A stretch of 64,000 nt of DNA from Youngiibacter fragilis 232.1 (GTDB taxonomy: Bacteria; Bacillota; Clostridia; Clostridiales; Clostridiaceae): contig NZ_AXUN02000035.1 in the NCBI RefSeq assembly GCF_000495435.3, positions 1 to 64,000 on the forward strand. Direction: 5' to 3'. The notes beneath the pieces were generated by a model. It saw only the letters and a program-made list of their open reading frames with translations, did not search any database and was not told the DNA's origin. Shown here piece after piece: positions 42,576-51,398 of this stretch (positions are counted from its first letter, which is position 1; each line of letters begins with the position of its first letter). The translations under genes and the position numbers were made by a program.

Positions 42576-43649
42576 ATGGACATTGATACGCTGCTTAGAA
42601 AGGCCGTGCAGATGGGAGCCTCTGATATACACCTGGCACCTGGTGCAAAGCCAATGGCCAGGATCAACGGGTCCCTAAGGGACCTCGATGAAGCGCATTT
42701 GCTCAAGGAAGACATTGAGAAGACCATGGAAAGGGTTGTGCCAAGGGAAGACAGAGGGATTCTCGCGGATAAGGGTGAATTTGACTGCTCATATCCCAGC
42801 ATGTATGGACGCTGCAGGGTGAATTTCTTCAAGGAAAGAAGAGGTCTCTCGGCAGCATTCAGGATAGTCGGATCAGACATTCCGAGCCTTGAAAAACTTG
42901 GCCTTCCACCTGTCGCCGACATCTTCTGCGGATTGAAGAAGGGGCTTGTGCTTGTAACGGGGCCAACCGGAAGCGGAAAGTCCACCACCCTTGCCTCCAT
43001 GATTGACAGGATAAACACAACAAGGGAAGGACATATCATCACACTTGAGGATCCTGTGGAGTACATCCACAAGCACAAGAAGTGCGTGATAAGCCAGAGG
43101 GAGATAACCAAGGATTCCATAGGATTCCCATCTGCCCTCAGGTCAGCGCTTAGGCAGGACCCTGATGTCATACTTGTAGGCGAGATGAGGGACCTGGAAA
43201 CAATTAGCACTGCCATTACGGCGGCAGAAACAGGGCATCTTGTGCTCTCAACCCTGCATACTTCGGGTGCGGCGAAGACTGTCGACAGGATAATCGATGT
43301 GTTTCCTCCCCATCAGCAGTCTCAGGTAAGGCTTCAGCTTTCGATGGTGCTTGAAGGTATAATATCTCAGCAGCTCCTTCCAAAAGCGGACGAATCGGGT
43401 CGTGAAGCGGCCTTCGAGGTAATGACCGGAACTCCTGCAATTAGGAACCTGATCAGGGAGGGCAAGACCCATATGCTTCAGAATCAGATACAGACAGGCT
43501 CAGGTGCAGGAATGAGAACAATGGACGCAGCAATACTGAAGCTTTTCGAAAACAAGAAGATAACCAGGGAAAATGCTCTTGCTTTCGCGCATGACAGGGA
43601 AGCGGTCCTTAAGGAAATGACAATGAACATACGGCTTGTAACAGGCTGA
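42576..43649 (+). CDS. pilT: Type IV pilus retraction ATPase PilT
   Basis: 357-residue secretion-type hexameric ATPase. Walker A GPTGSGKSTT, the Asp box (ITLEDPVEYIH), Walker B VILVGEMRD, the His box (HLVLSTLHTSGA) and the PilT-specific AIRNLIREGK motif are all present. The N-terminus (ASDIHLAPGAKPMARINGSL) is the typical PAS-like PilT domain. It depolymerises the pilus and powers twitching motility and DNA uptake. AAGGAGATAGG precedes the ATG. Downstream pilD starts 17 bases later. Confidence 0.95.
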   Translation: MDIDTLLRKAVQMGASDIHLAPGAKPMARINGSLRDLDEAHLLKEDIEKTMERVVPREDRGILADKGEFDCSYPSMYGRCRVNFFKERRGLSAAFRIVGSDIPSLEKLGLPPVADIFCGLKKGLVLVTGPTGSGKSTTLASMIDRINTTREGHIITLEDPVEYIHKHKKCVISQREITKDSIGFPSALRSALRQDPDVILVGEMRDLETISTAITAAETGHLVLSTLHTSGAAKTVDRIIDVFPPHQQSQVRLQLSMVLEGIISQQLLPKADESGREAAFEVMTGTPAIRNLIREGKTHMLQNQIQTGSGAGMRTMDAAILKLFENKKITRENALAFAHDREAVLKEMTMNIRLVTG

Positions 43650-43665
43650 TAAAAGATCGGAGAAC

Positions 43666-44415
43666 ATGATGACATCACTATTCCTGATATATGGACTGAT
43701 AATAGGCTCATTCCTTAACGTGCTTGTTTTCAGGCTTCCACTCGGAGAGAACATAGCCTTCCCGTCAAGCAGGTGCAACGAATGCGGCAAGAAACTGAAA
43801 CCAATTCACCTGATACCTGTTGCAAGCTACTTGTATCTAAAGGGTAAATGCGGATACTGCGGAAAGTCTATCTCTCCGCAGTATCCTATTGTAGAGCTCA
43901 CAAACGGAATCCTCTATGCAATAATATACCTCAGGTTCGGCTGGAGCGTTGAGTCGGTCATATACGCTATAGCAGCATCCCTGTTCATAGTCATTGGTAT
44001 ACTTGACTTCAGGTACCAGGACATCTTCAATGTGACTATCTGGTTCGGTTTATTCCTATCAGCATTCTTTCTCGCATACCAGCAGCTTATTTATGGCAGG
44101 GCGGCTGAAAACATCCTTTCCGGAGCCGTTGGTTTCGGGCTTATCGTCTTCGTCATCATACTTACAAAGGGTGGCATGGGCTGGGGTGATGCCTGGCTTC
44201 TGCTCATCATAGGGATGCTGCTCGGACCCAAGCTCACGGCCTTTGCTTTCTTTATAGCCAGCATTGTCGGAGGGTTGGTCGGGACCTACCTCCTGCTGAC
44301 AAGAAAAATGGGCAGAAGGGATGCGGTTCCATTCGGTCCGTTCCTCATAATTGGCTTCTACTGCGCTTTGCTGGTAGGTCAGGAAGTAGTGGGAGCCTAT
44401 CTTTCAGCGTTCTAG
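43666..44415 (+). CDS. pilD: Prepilin peptidase (A24) PilD
   Basis: 249-residue polytopic bifunctional prepilin peptidase/methyltransferase. GSFLNVLVFRLP at the start and two CxxC pairs (CNECGKK, CGYCGKS) form the N-terminal zinc-binding part. The catalytic aspartates are in GILDFRYQD and MGWGDAWLL, the GxGD-type pair. It removes the leader from the four prepilins encoded next and N-methylates the new end. Two adjacent ATGs (43666, 43669) are equally plausible. Confidence 0.93.
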   Translation: MMTSLFLIYGLIIGSFLNVLVFRLPLGENIAFPSSRCNECGKKLKPIHLIPVASYLYLKGKCGYCGKSISPQYPIVELTNGILYAIIYLRFGWSVESVIYAIAASLFIVIGILDFRYQDIFNVTIWFGLFLSAFFLAYQQLIYGRAAENILSGAVGFGLIVFVIILTKGGMGWGDAWLLLIIGMLLGPKLTAFAFFIASIVGGLVGTYLLLTRKMGRRDAVPFGPFLIIGFYCALLVGQEVVGAYLSAF

Positions 44416-44836
44416 AAGAACGACTTTTCGACAAAGTACTCACCGAAATGACAGATTCTTTCAAACCTAATGTTTATTTCAATAATCAGGATAACTCCTT
44501 AAATTTTAAGACGGATTCGGTCAAGATTGCAGAATCGTCATTGAGATTATACTGAATATATAAATGAATAATTTAACGATAGTTAAAATATGGATTTTAA
44601 TTATTTGTTGTAAATGTCAGAAAGTCATGCTATATTTTTATCATTGATTTTCTGATTCAGTTTATATTGATTATCTACCAATAGTAATTATCTGGCTATA
44701 ACATTCATCCAAGTGAAGCTTTAAAGATAATATTTCAGTGGATATGAGATTGGATTGGGCAGACGAAATTATAGTTTCATAGAAAAGTTCTTTCAAACCG
44801 ACACAAGCATCTAACAGAATCGAAAGGGGTTTATTC
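44416..44836. other. Promoter region and long leader of the major pilin gene
   Basis: About 420 bases. It contains the pilA promoter, then a leader of about 200 bases with weak inverted repeats. No known riboswitch core was found. The long leader suggests post-transcriptional control of pilin. Confidence 0.4.
44608..44636 (+). promoter_or_regulatory. Promoter of pilA
   Basis: TTGTAA at 44608-44613, a 17-base spacer and TATATT at 44631-44636, about 200 bases before the pilin start codon. A separate promoter lets the major pilin be made in excess. Confidence 0.55.
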
Positions 44837-45271
44837 ATGAAGAAGACAATGAAAAAACAGAAGGGTTTCACACTTGTTGAACTGCTTATCGTAACCGCCA
44901 TCATCGCCGTACTCGCTACGATAGTTACACCAGCAGCTCTCGGGGCTATAGAGAAGAGCAAGGCTACAGCAGCCCTTGCGGACATCAGGGCATATCAGAC
45001 AGCAACACTTACCTACTATGTAAGTGAAGGTGAATATCCGGATCAGACTAACCTCGAGAAGGAAATGAGCAAGTTTGGAGTGAAGGGTGAGAATCCATGG
45101 GGCGGAACCTATGTGTTTGTTAAAGGTACTGATGCAAACACATTGACTGTAAGTGGAGTCTCTGCAAAGGGTGCTACAAAGCTCAGCGAAATGATGGGTC
45201 TTACTTTGGCTGACGGCAAATATTCAAAGACCTTCGATGATTTTGTAGTTGAGGTTGTACCAGCATCATAA
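44837..45271 (+). CDS. pilA: Type IV major pilin
   Basis: 144-residue prepilin. A short basic leader ends in KKQKG, cut by PilD before FTLVELLIVTAIIAVLATIV; Glu at mature position 5 is present. The soluble domain is small and resembles GspG/PilA of Gram-positive T4P (ADIRAYQTATLTYYVSEGEY, ENPWGGTYVF). No cysteine pair, so no disulfide D-region. ATG 44837 follows AAAGGGG. It has its own promoter and is followed by a strong hairpin terminator, the arrangement expected for a highly expressed structural pilin inside an operon. Confidence 0.92.
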   Translation: MKKTMKKQKGFTLVELLIVTAIIAVLATIVTPAALGAIEKSKATAALADIRAYQTATLTYYVSEGEYPDQTNLEKEMSKFGVKGENPWGGTYVFVKGTDANTLTVSGVSAKGATKLSEMMGLTLADGKYSKTFDDFVVEVVPAS

Positions 45272-45296
45272 GCTGAAATCATAACCACGTGGTTTG

Positions 45297-45340
45297 AAGA
45301 CCACTTCGTAAGTGAGACCACTTTCGAAGTGGTCTTTCTT
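45297..45340 (+). terminator. Terminator after pilA
   Basis: AAGACCACTTCG (45297-45308) pairs perfectly with CGAAGTGGTCTT (45325-45336), then TCTT. Minor pilin genes follow 20 bases later without a clear promoter, so partial read-through is likely. Confidence 0.8.
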
Positions 45341-45358
45341 GGATAAGGAGAGATCTGG

Positions 45359-45754
45359 TTGAAGAAGGTAAAGGGATACAGCCTGATAGAGACGCTGGTG
45401 GCGCTTGCTATTGCAAGCCTCCTTGTAATGGGCTTTTACTCATTTTCAAACTCATTGTTGAAGGCAAGGGAAAGCAATCGGATAGCTCAGGAAGCCCTTA
45501 CCTTAGCTGAGAACAGGATAGAGTCACTCCTTGCCATGCCTGACAGCCTTTCTGCGATACCGTCAGGGACCTATTTAACTGAACAGGTAACCAACGGGTA
45601 CACTGTATCCTACAGGGTTTTGAGCGGAACCGATGATGCAATAGTTTCAGATAAGGCCGAAGAACTTGCCAGGCTTTATACCATAGAGGTCAAGGTAACT
45701 TATGGGACCTATGAAAAGATTATTTCTACAAAGTACTATGATTACCGGGAATAG
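45359..45754 (+). CDS. Minor pilin, PilV-like
   Basis: 131 residues, start TTG 45359 with AAGGAGAG upstream. The leader is very short (MKKVKG), then YSLIETLVALAIASLLVMGF: a type III-style N-methylation site with Tyr instead of Phe at +1 and Glu5 retained. The remainder is a small beta domain (YTVSYRVLSGTDDAIVSDKA). PilV/GspI-like pilins initiate assembly as part of a tip complex. It is 13 bases from the next minor pilin, and the operon continues through to pilO. Confidence 0.82.
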   Translation: MKKVKGYSLIETLVALAIASLLVMGFYSFSNSLLKARESNRIAQEALTLAENRIESLLAMPDSLSAIPSGTYLTEQVTNGYTVSYRVLSGTDDAIVSDKAEELARLYTIEVKVTYGTYEKIISTKYYDYRE

Positions 45755-45767
45755 GGAGGATGGACTT

Positions 45768-46223
45768 ATGAAGTGGGGGCCGAATAAACAGAAAGGATAT
45801 GCCCTTCTTGTTGTCATCCTTGCCATGTTCATGGTTACAACCCTTGGAGCTGCAATGTTCACCATGGTGTATTCCGACCTGAGGAACAGGGAAAGCCAGG
45901 AAAAAAGGATAATGCTCTCATATGCCGCTCAGGCAGGGGTTGAGGAAAGCATGTTTCAGATACATGAGGCTATATCTGATGGGATGCCTGTCCCTTCTGT
46001 GGTTGAACTTCCACCAGCTGAAACTGAGCAGTTCTTTCACAGCGCTGCTGTCAGGGCAAACATAACAAGGACAGGTGAAACCTATGTGATAGACTGCCTG
46101 GCAGATGATGTGAGCGGAAAGAGCTTCAGGATAATTGCCAAGGCGAGATTCAAGGTGAACAGCTCTTCTGACGTTGAAGAATTCCAGATCCTTGCGTACG
46201 AAAGGAGCTTCAGTGGTGACTAG
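45768..46223 (+). CDS. Minor pilin-like protein, PilX-like
   Basis: 151 residues from ATG 45768, with GGGAGGA seven bases before. N-terminus MKWGPNKQKGYALLVVILAM: a leader-like G-YALL junction, but Glu5 is absent (YALLV), as in PilX/GspK proteins that tolerate this at the tip. Then AMFTMVYSDLRNRESQEKRI and a mixed alpha/beta domain. Likely part of the pilus tip initiation complex with its neighbours. Confidence 0.75.
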   Translation: MKWGPNKQKGYALLVVILAMFMVTTLGAAMFTMVYSDLRNRESQEKRIMLSYAAQAGVEESMFQIHEAISDGMPVPSVVELPPAETEQFFHSAAVRANITRTGETYVIDCLADDVSGKSFRIIAKARFKVNSSSDVEEFQILAYERSFSGD

Positions 46224-47139
46224 GAAGAAAGGCTTTACTCTAGTAGAAGTTCTTGTTGCCATGTCTGTCGGTACTTTCGTCCTTGGGATAGCATATACCC
46301 TCATGCTCATGTCTGGAGTCCAGGCAAAGGAGACTGAGGTTGATGTTTCTGTCAGGCAGGACATAAGGTTCATGCAGGAAATGCTCATGTATGACCTTCA
46401 GTACCTTGAGGTGAATGGTTTAATAGAAGACAGCGGCAAAGCAATAATCCAGATAGCTGATGGCAGTACCATAACATATTCCCATGATCCGGTTGCAGGT
46501 GTGATAACAAGGACCGGAGCTGACGGTATGGTGAGGACATTCCTTGATGGACGGGCAGGGGCAATCTCAATCAATATGACCGCCGCTCCGGGAGAAGCCC
46601 AAACCTTCAATGTGGAATACATTGCAGGCGGCAAAGCTTATGAACTGGAAATAACAAACAGGATAAGGTCTGGTGTAAGGAGCTTCGGATACAGGATTCC
46701 TCCGCCGGTTATTGACAATCCGAACTATCTCCTTTACATTGATTTCGAGAACGGCAAATTTGCCTGGCTTAAGGATCAGAATGGAGCAGTAATTGCCGTA
46801 CCTGAAGTGAAGGAACAATTGCCTGACAGGATAGAGATTGTCCAGGTTTCCGGCAATGCAATGGTCCAGGTTAATCTTTACAGGGGGAGTCTTATGATTT
46901 CCGCCTTTGGATATAGCGGCAGCCTGGTTCAGTTCAATGGAAAAGGATCTGCAGACACGGTACCGATGATCTATGCAGAGGGGATGACAAAAGACACTGT
47001 ATTTGACATCAGGATCCATAACAGGAGGAACCTCAGCGGAGCCAATGCCTCAGTATCCTTCGGCTACAGGTACTCAGGCGATACGGCTCAGAATGTAAAT
47101 GAACTTAAATTCACCGATTCATACTTTGACATATATTGA
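46213..47139 (+). CDS. Minor pilin, PilW-like
   Basis: 308 residues from GTG 46213 or 46216, with AAAGGAG upstream, overlapping the previous stop by about ten bases. Leader VTRKKG then FTLVEVLVAMSVGTFVLGIA with Glu5. The C-terminal domain is large for a pilin. It contains a segment (YLLYIDFENGKFAWLKDQNG onward, residues ~180-300) rich in beta strands, suggesting a tip adhesin-like module. PilW/GspJ position in the cluster supports a priming role. Confidence 0.8.
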   Translation: MVTRKKGFTLVEVLVAMSVGTFVLGIAYTLMLMSGVQAKETEVDVSVRQDIRFMQEMLMYDLQYLEVNGLIEDSGKAIIQIADGSTITYSHDPVAGVITRTGADGMVRTFLDGRAGAISINMTAAPGEAQTFNVEYIAGGKAYELEITNRIRSGVRSFGYRIPPPVIDNPNYLLYIDFENGKFAWLKDQNGAVIAVPEVKEQLPDRIEIVQVSGNAMVQVNLYRGSLMISAFGYSGSLVQFNGKGSADTVPMIYAEGMTKDTVFDIRIHNRRNLSGANASVSFGYRYSGDTAQNVNELKFTDSYFDIY

Positions 47140-47153
47140 AGGAAGGTAAGGAT

Positions 47154-48815
47154 ATGGCTTCTAAAATGAGACTTGGTGAGATACTGGTTTCAGAAGGGCT
47201 GGTCTCAGAGAATGACATCGAGTCGGCTCTCAGACTGCAAAAGAATAGCGGTAAGCGGCTCGGGGATATACTTGTCGGGCAGGGACTCGTAACATACGAT
47301 GAGATGCTTCATGCGGTAAAGAACCAGCTGAATGTCCCGCTCGTAGACCTTGATGAGGTGCATATACGGCAGGAGACTCTAAGCCTTATGCCTGAAAGGC
47401 TTGCAAGGAAGTACGAGGCTCTGCCGATTCGAGTGGACAACGGGCAGCTGACGGTTGCCATGAGCGATCCTTCGAACTATTTCGCAATCGAGGATATCAG
47501 GATGGCCACAGGGTATGTTGTGAGACCTGCAATATCTTCAAGGGAAAAGGTCCTCAGGAGCATAGAGAAGCATTATGGGACGGAAAAGGCAAAGAATGCG
47601 GCTGAGAGCTTCAGGAGAGCTGCAACTACAAGAAGTACCATGGTGAGGACCGCAGAAGGCAACAGCACTGATGCACCTGTTGTCAGGTTCATTGATACCG
47701 TGCTTGAGAATGCGGTCATGAACAAGGCATCCGATATACATATCGAGCCGGGTGAAAAGGAACTGAGGGTAAGGTACAGGATAGACGGCTTCCTTGAGGA
47801 GATGCTTAGGACTGATATGGGCATACATGAACCTGTCGTAAGCAGGATCAAGATAATGTCAAACCTCAACATATCCGAGAAACGTGTTCCTCAGGATGGA
47901 AGGTTCCTATACAGGAACGGTTCGTCTTCGATTGACATGAGGGTGTCCATAGTACCAGGAATTTACGGGGAAAAGATGGTCATAAGGCTCCTGGGACGTG
48001 ATGACTCGCTGCTTGACCTAAACTCGCTTGGATTCACAGAACTAGAAAGGGAATCCATAGGCAGGATGATAAGGAGACCATACGGCATGGTCCTATTGTG
48101 CGGACCAACCGGAAGCGGAAAGACAACCACATTATACTCCTTCATGAAGGAGGTCAATGACTCCAGGAAGAACATCGTGACAATTGAAGACCCTGTTGAG
48201 TATAACCTTGAGGGGATAAACCAGATGCAGGTTAACAACAGGGTTGGATTCACATTCGCAACAGGGCTCAGGAGCATATTAAGGCAGGATCCTGACATCG
48301 TGCTTGTAGGAGAGGTAAGGGACGATGAAACAGCTGAGATCTCTGTCAGGGCGGCACTTACCGGGCATCTTGTCTTCTCTACCATCCATACCAACAATGC
48401 CGCAGCAACAATAACGAGGCTGAGGGATATGGGTATTGAGGAATTCCTATTGAGCTCCACCATTGCAGGGGTGATCTCCCAAAGACTTGTCAGGAGGGTA
48501 TGTCAGGTCTGCTCGAAGAAGACACCCGCAACAGAAGTGGAAAAGAAACTGCTTTCTGTGACAGGGGATATTCTGCTGTCAAGGGCTGAAGGCTGCCCGG
48601 TATGCGGAATGAAGGGCTATAAGGGCCGTGAAGCTGTGTTCGAGGTAATGGAGGTTGGTGAGGAAATAAGGAACCTCATAGCGTCAGGCGCTTCAGACAT
48701 GGAAATCGAAAAGCATTCAAGAGCAGCAGGCATGAGGACTCTCCGTGAGTCATGCCTGGCAAAAGTCTTCGAAGGTACCACCACCATGGAAGAGCTTATC
48801 CGTACTACATATTAG
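47154..48815 (+). CDS. pilB: Type IV pilus extension ATPase PilB with N-terminal MshEN c-di-GMP-binding domain
   Basis: 553 residues from ATG 47154. The N-terminus has two tandem 24-residue motifs of the MshEN type: RLGEILVSEGLVSENDIESA and onward (about residues 6-29), and RLGDILVGQGLVTYDEMLHA and onward (about 38-61). Each has R-L-G, L6, G10 and Q24 at the spacing known to hold c-di-GMP in Vibrio MshE. Then come Walker A GPTGSGKTTTLYS, Asp and His boxes (EDPVEYN, HLVFSTIHTN) and the four-cysteine zinc knob (CQVCSKK, CPVCGMKG). It polymerises the pilus and should be switched on by c-di-GMP made by the proteins encoded just upstream. The AAGGTAAGGAT site sits before the ATG. Confidence 0.94.
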   Translation: MASKMRLGEILVSEGLVSENDIESALRLQKNSGKRLGDILVGQGLVTYDEMLHAVKNQLNVPLVDLDEVHIRQETLSLMPERLARKYEALPIRVDNGQLTVAMSDPSNYFAIEDIRMATGYVVRPAISSREKVLRSIEKHYGTEKAKNAAESFRRAATTRSTMVRTAEGNSTDAPVVRFIDTVLENAVMNKASDIHIEPGEKELRVRYRIDGFLEEMLRTDMGIHEPVVSRIKIMSNLNISEKRVPQDGRFLYRNGSSSIDMRVSIVPGIYGEKMVIRLLGRDDSLLDLNSLGFTELERESIGRMIRRPYGMVLLCGPTGSGKTTTLYSFMKEVNDSRKNIVTIEDPVEYNLEGINQMQVNNRVGFTFATGLRSILRQDPDIVLVGEVRDDETAEISVRAALTGHLVFSTIHTNNAAATITRLRDMGIEEFLLSSTIAGVISQRLVRRVCQVCSKKTPATEVEKKLLSVTGDILLSRAEGCPVCGMKGYKGREAVFEVMEVGEEIRNLIASGASDMEIEKHSRAAGMRTLRESCLAKVFEGTTTMEELIRTTY

Positions 48816-48826
48816 GGTGTGAGAAA

Positions 48827-50020
48827 ATGCCGATCTACAGATACAGAGGCTGGAATGAAAAAAGGAATATAGTTAAAGGTATTTTGAATGCACAGGATCC
48901 GTCTGCAGCGTACGAGATGCTTAGGGCTGAATCCATTACTCCTGTCAGCATTGATGAAAAGAATGACTTGAGGCTGCTGACAAGGAGAAAGCTTATACGT
49001 GAGCAGGATGCAGCGGATTTCTGCGGACATATGGCTATGATGCTTCAGTCAGGTGTCAATGTCGTTCTGAGTCTGGAGATCCTTGAGGAGCAGGCAAAGG
49101 ATCCTAAAAAGAAGAAGGTGTTTTCAGCTCTTCTTGAACAGGTGAAGCGCGGTGAAGCGATATCGGCCTCGATGGGGGAAACAGGTGAGTTTCCGGGCCT
49201 CCTGGTTGATATGGTGCGTATCGGAGAATCGACAGGCGACCTGGACGGCATATTCTCCAGCATGGAGGAATACTACCAGAAGGATGTGGCTGTAAGGAGC
49301 AAGGTAAGGGCAGCATCGGTTTATCCCAAGATACTCATCTTCGCGACTTTCGCGACGCTGCTATTCTTCATGTATTTCATTGTACCGACATTCAAGGACA
49401 TGTTCGAATCAATGGAGAACCTGCCGCTTCCGACAAGGATACTGCTTGGTATGGCAGGTTTCTTTGAGTATTACTGGCATTTGGTGCTAGTTGGCATACT
49501 CTGTCTTGTCCTCACATTGTACGTGACAAGAGGAAGCCTGAAGGTTCAGGACCTTCGGGACAATCTGTCCCTCAGGATGCCGCTCATAGGAGAATTCAGG
49601 AGACAAGTCATAATAACAAGAGTCACCAGGAGCCTTGGAGTATTCCTCAAGTCTGGGATTCCTCTCTTTACAGCACTTAACGCCACAAAGGACATCATAA
49701 GGAACAGATATGTGGAGAAGGGCTTCCAGAAGGCCATAGGAAGGATAATGTCAGGGACTTCTATGTCTGAAGCCTTCGAGACTGAAGGACTGTTCGAGCC
49801 CATGGTATACAGCCTGATGAGGGTAGGACAGGAAACAGGAAAGCTCGACGAGATGCTTTACAAGGTGGCTGCTGCATATGACAGGAAGGTGGAGCAGTCT
49901 CTGGCAAGGCTGACTTCAAGGATAGAGCCTCTGCTTATCCTCATAATCGGAGGAATAGTAGGCTTCATAATTATCGCAATCGCCGTACCTATACTTACCA
50001 TTTCCCAGAATATCGGGTAA
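48827..50020 (+). CDS. pilC: Type IV pilus inner-membrane platform protein PilC
   Basis: 397 residues from ATG 48827. Two repeated GspF domains are visible (FCGHMAMMLQSGVNVVLSLE and VTRSLGVFLKSGIPLFTALN), each followed by a hydrophobic helix; three or four transmembrane helices in all. The N-terminus MPIYRYRGWNEKRNIVKGIL is characteristic (F/Y-x-Y-x-G). It couples PilB and PilT to the pilins. Begins 11 bases after pilB. Confidence 0.94.
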   Translation: MPIYRYRGWNEKRNIVKGILNAQDPSAAYEMLRAESITPVSIDEKNDLRLLTRRKLIREQDAADFCGHMAMMLQSGVNVVLSLEILEEQAKDPKKKKVFSALLEQVKRGEAISASMGETGEFPGLLVDMVRIGESTGDLDGIFSSMEEYYQKDVAVRSKVRAASVYPKILIFATFATLLFFMYFIVPTFKDMFESMENLPLPTRILLGMAGFFEYYWHLVLVGILCLVLTLYVTRGSLKVQDLRDNLSLRMPLIGEFRRQVIITRVTRSLGVFLKSGIPLFTALNATKDIIRNRYVEKGFQKAIGRIMSGTSMSEAFETEGLFEPMVYSLMRVGQETGKLDEMLYKVAAAYDRKVEQSLARLTSRIEPLLILIIGGIVGFIIIAIAVPILTISQNIG

Positions 50021-50030
50021 AGGGGTAAAA

Positions 50031-51398
50031 ATGAAAGAAGTATTGATCAGGTTTTCAAATGAATACAGGGAGATCCTGCTGATAAGAAAAGGCAGGAACT
50101 CACATATATTGGATTCGCAGTTGATCTCATCGCCGGAGGATGCAAGAGGATTTCTGCAAAGGAATGGCTGCAGCATCAGGAAGGCCACCGTGATCCTTGA
50201 TGATGAGAATACAGTCGTCAAAGGTGTAACTACGCCCGTAATGAAGCCAAAGGATATAGAAGGCTTTGTCAGGACCAATTCACAGGAGTACTTCGCCCTT
50301 GACCAGAGTGAGCATTCTGTTGACTACAGGGTCATAGCAAGGGACAGGAAGAGCAATGAGATGACAATGATCCTTGCAGCTGCCAGAAAAACAAAGCTTC
50401 GTGAGATATGGAGCTTCCTTGAAGGCTGTTCACTGACGGCAGCCCACATTTTCATAATGCAGGAGCTTCAGATGAACCTGGCCCTTTCTGCAAACGGCAG
50501 AAGCTCTGCAACAGTATCCATTTCAGGATCCAGAGCTTCAATTTCCATAGTCAGGGGTAAGGGCCTGTTCCTGCAAGCTTCATTTGAATCGGAAGGCAAT
50601 GACAGTGAAGGCCTGAGCACTATTACCGACAACATATCCTACTACCTGAACTTCTACTCGAAGCAGAATTTCGGTGAAACCGTCGAGATGATACGCATCA
50701 TCGGAGATAAGGATTCCTCTCAAGGGCTGAAGAAGGCACTTGAACTGTCATTTGATGGGAAGATAAGCATTTCTGAGATTTCAGGAAGGCTTGCTAAGGA
50801 TCACGAATACCTTGGCGGGATGCAGAGGGAGAGTGAAGTCATACTAGGCAAGCAGCTTGACTACGCTTATCCTGGAAGCAGATGCCAGAGCACTCCCTTC
50901 TGCAGGACAATGCTGCACAGGATAGCTGCAATGACAATACTTACGGTCCTTTTCCAGGCAGGCTTCCTGGGGCTTGAGAAGCTTGTACTGTCAAATCTTG
51001 AAGCAGATACAGCGCATGTGTCAGTTGAAGAGGTATCAGCTGCTGAAGCAGCCCTAGCAGAGCTGAAGGAAAAGGCTTCAGAGCTTGAAGGCGACATCAG
51101 TGCAATTGAAGGCATGGAAAATGAAGACAGGAACCTTGTAGGGAAGCTTTATCTCATACAAAGAAGCATCCCCTCGAACATTGGTATAGATTCAATTGCA
51201 ATAAGCAATTCAGGAATGGATATCATGTTCAGGATGAAGGACAGTACAGGAAGCACACTGGATGCTGCAAGGCTTGTGCTGGCCATAAATGAGACCCTGG
51301 CCTTCGAACCTGTACAGCTTTCTTTCCTTGAGATGGATGACTCAATAGAAACTTTCCATCTGAAGCTCAAATACAGAGGTGATGAGAATGGACAATAG
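50031..51398 (+). CDS. PilM-PilN fusion protein
   Basis: 455 residues. The N-terminal ~290 residues look like the actin-like PilM (AYR-EILLIRKGRNSH, FALDQSEHSVDYRVIA, DNISYYLNFYSKQNFGETVE). A single transmembrane helix around 300-325 follows, then a coiled-coil/PilN-type ferredoxin-fold region (ALAELKEKASELEGDI, IPSNIGIDSIAISNSGMDIM). In most bacteria PilM and PilN are separate, with the PilN N-terminus binding a groove in PilM; fusion would fix a 1:1 ratio. The PilM part lacks the strong ATP-binding motifs that I could place confidently. ATG follows AAAGGGGTAAAA. Next gene overlaps. Confidence 0.8.
   Translation: MKEVLIRFSNEYREILLIRKGRNSHILDSQLISSPEDARGFLQRNGCSIRKATVILDDENTVVKGVTTPVMKPKDIEGFVRTNSQEYFALDQSEHSVDYRVIARDRKSNEMTMILAAARKTKLREIWSFLEGCSLTAAHIFIMQELQMNLALSANGRSSATVSISGSRASISIVRGKGLFLQASFESEGNDSEGLSTITDNISYYLNFYSKQNFGETVEMIRIIGDKDSSQGLKKALELSFDGKISISEISGRLAKDHEYLGGMQRESEVILGKQLDYAYPGSRCQSTPFCRTMLHRIAAMTILTVLFQAGFLGLEKLVLSNLEADTAHVSVEEVSAAEAALAELKEKASELEGDISAIEGMENEDRNLVGKLYLIQRSIPSNIGIDSIAISNSGMDIMFRMKDSTGSTLDAARLVLAINETLAFEPVQLSFLEMDDSIETFHLKLKYRGDENGQ

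Noticed and set aside
42479-43216. 245-codon minus-strand open frame opposite pilT
   Set aside because: Antisense to an unmistakable PilT; the amino-acid composition is Ser/Leu/Pro-rich shadow and no ribosome site is present.
44637-44836. Structured riboswitch in the pilA leader
   Set aside because: The leader is long but only weak, short inverted repeats are present and no known riboswitch core matches.
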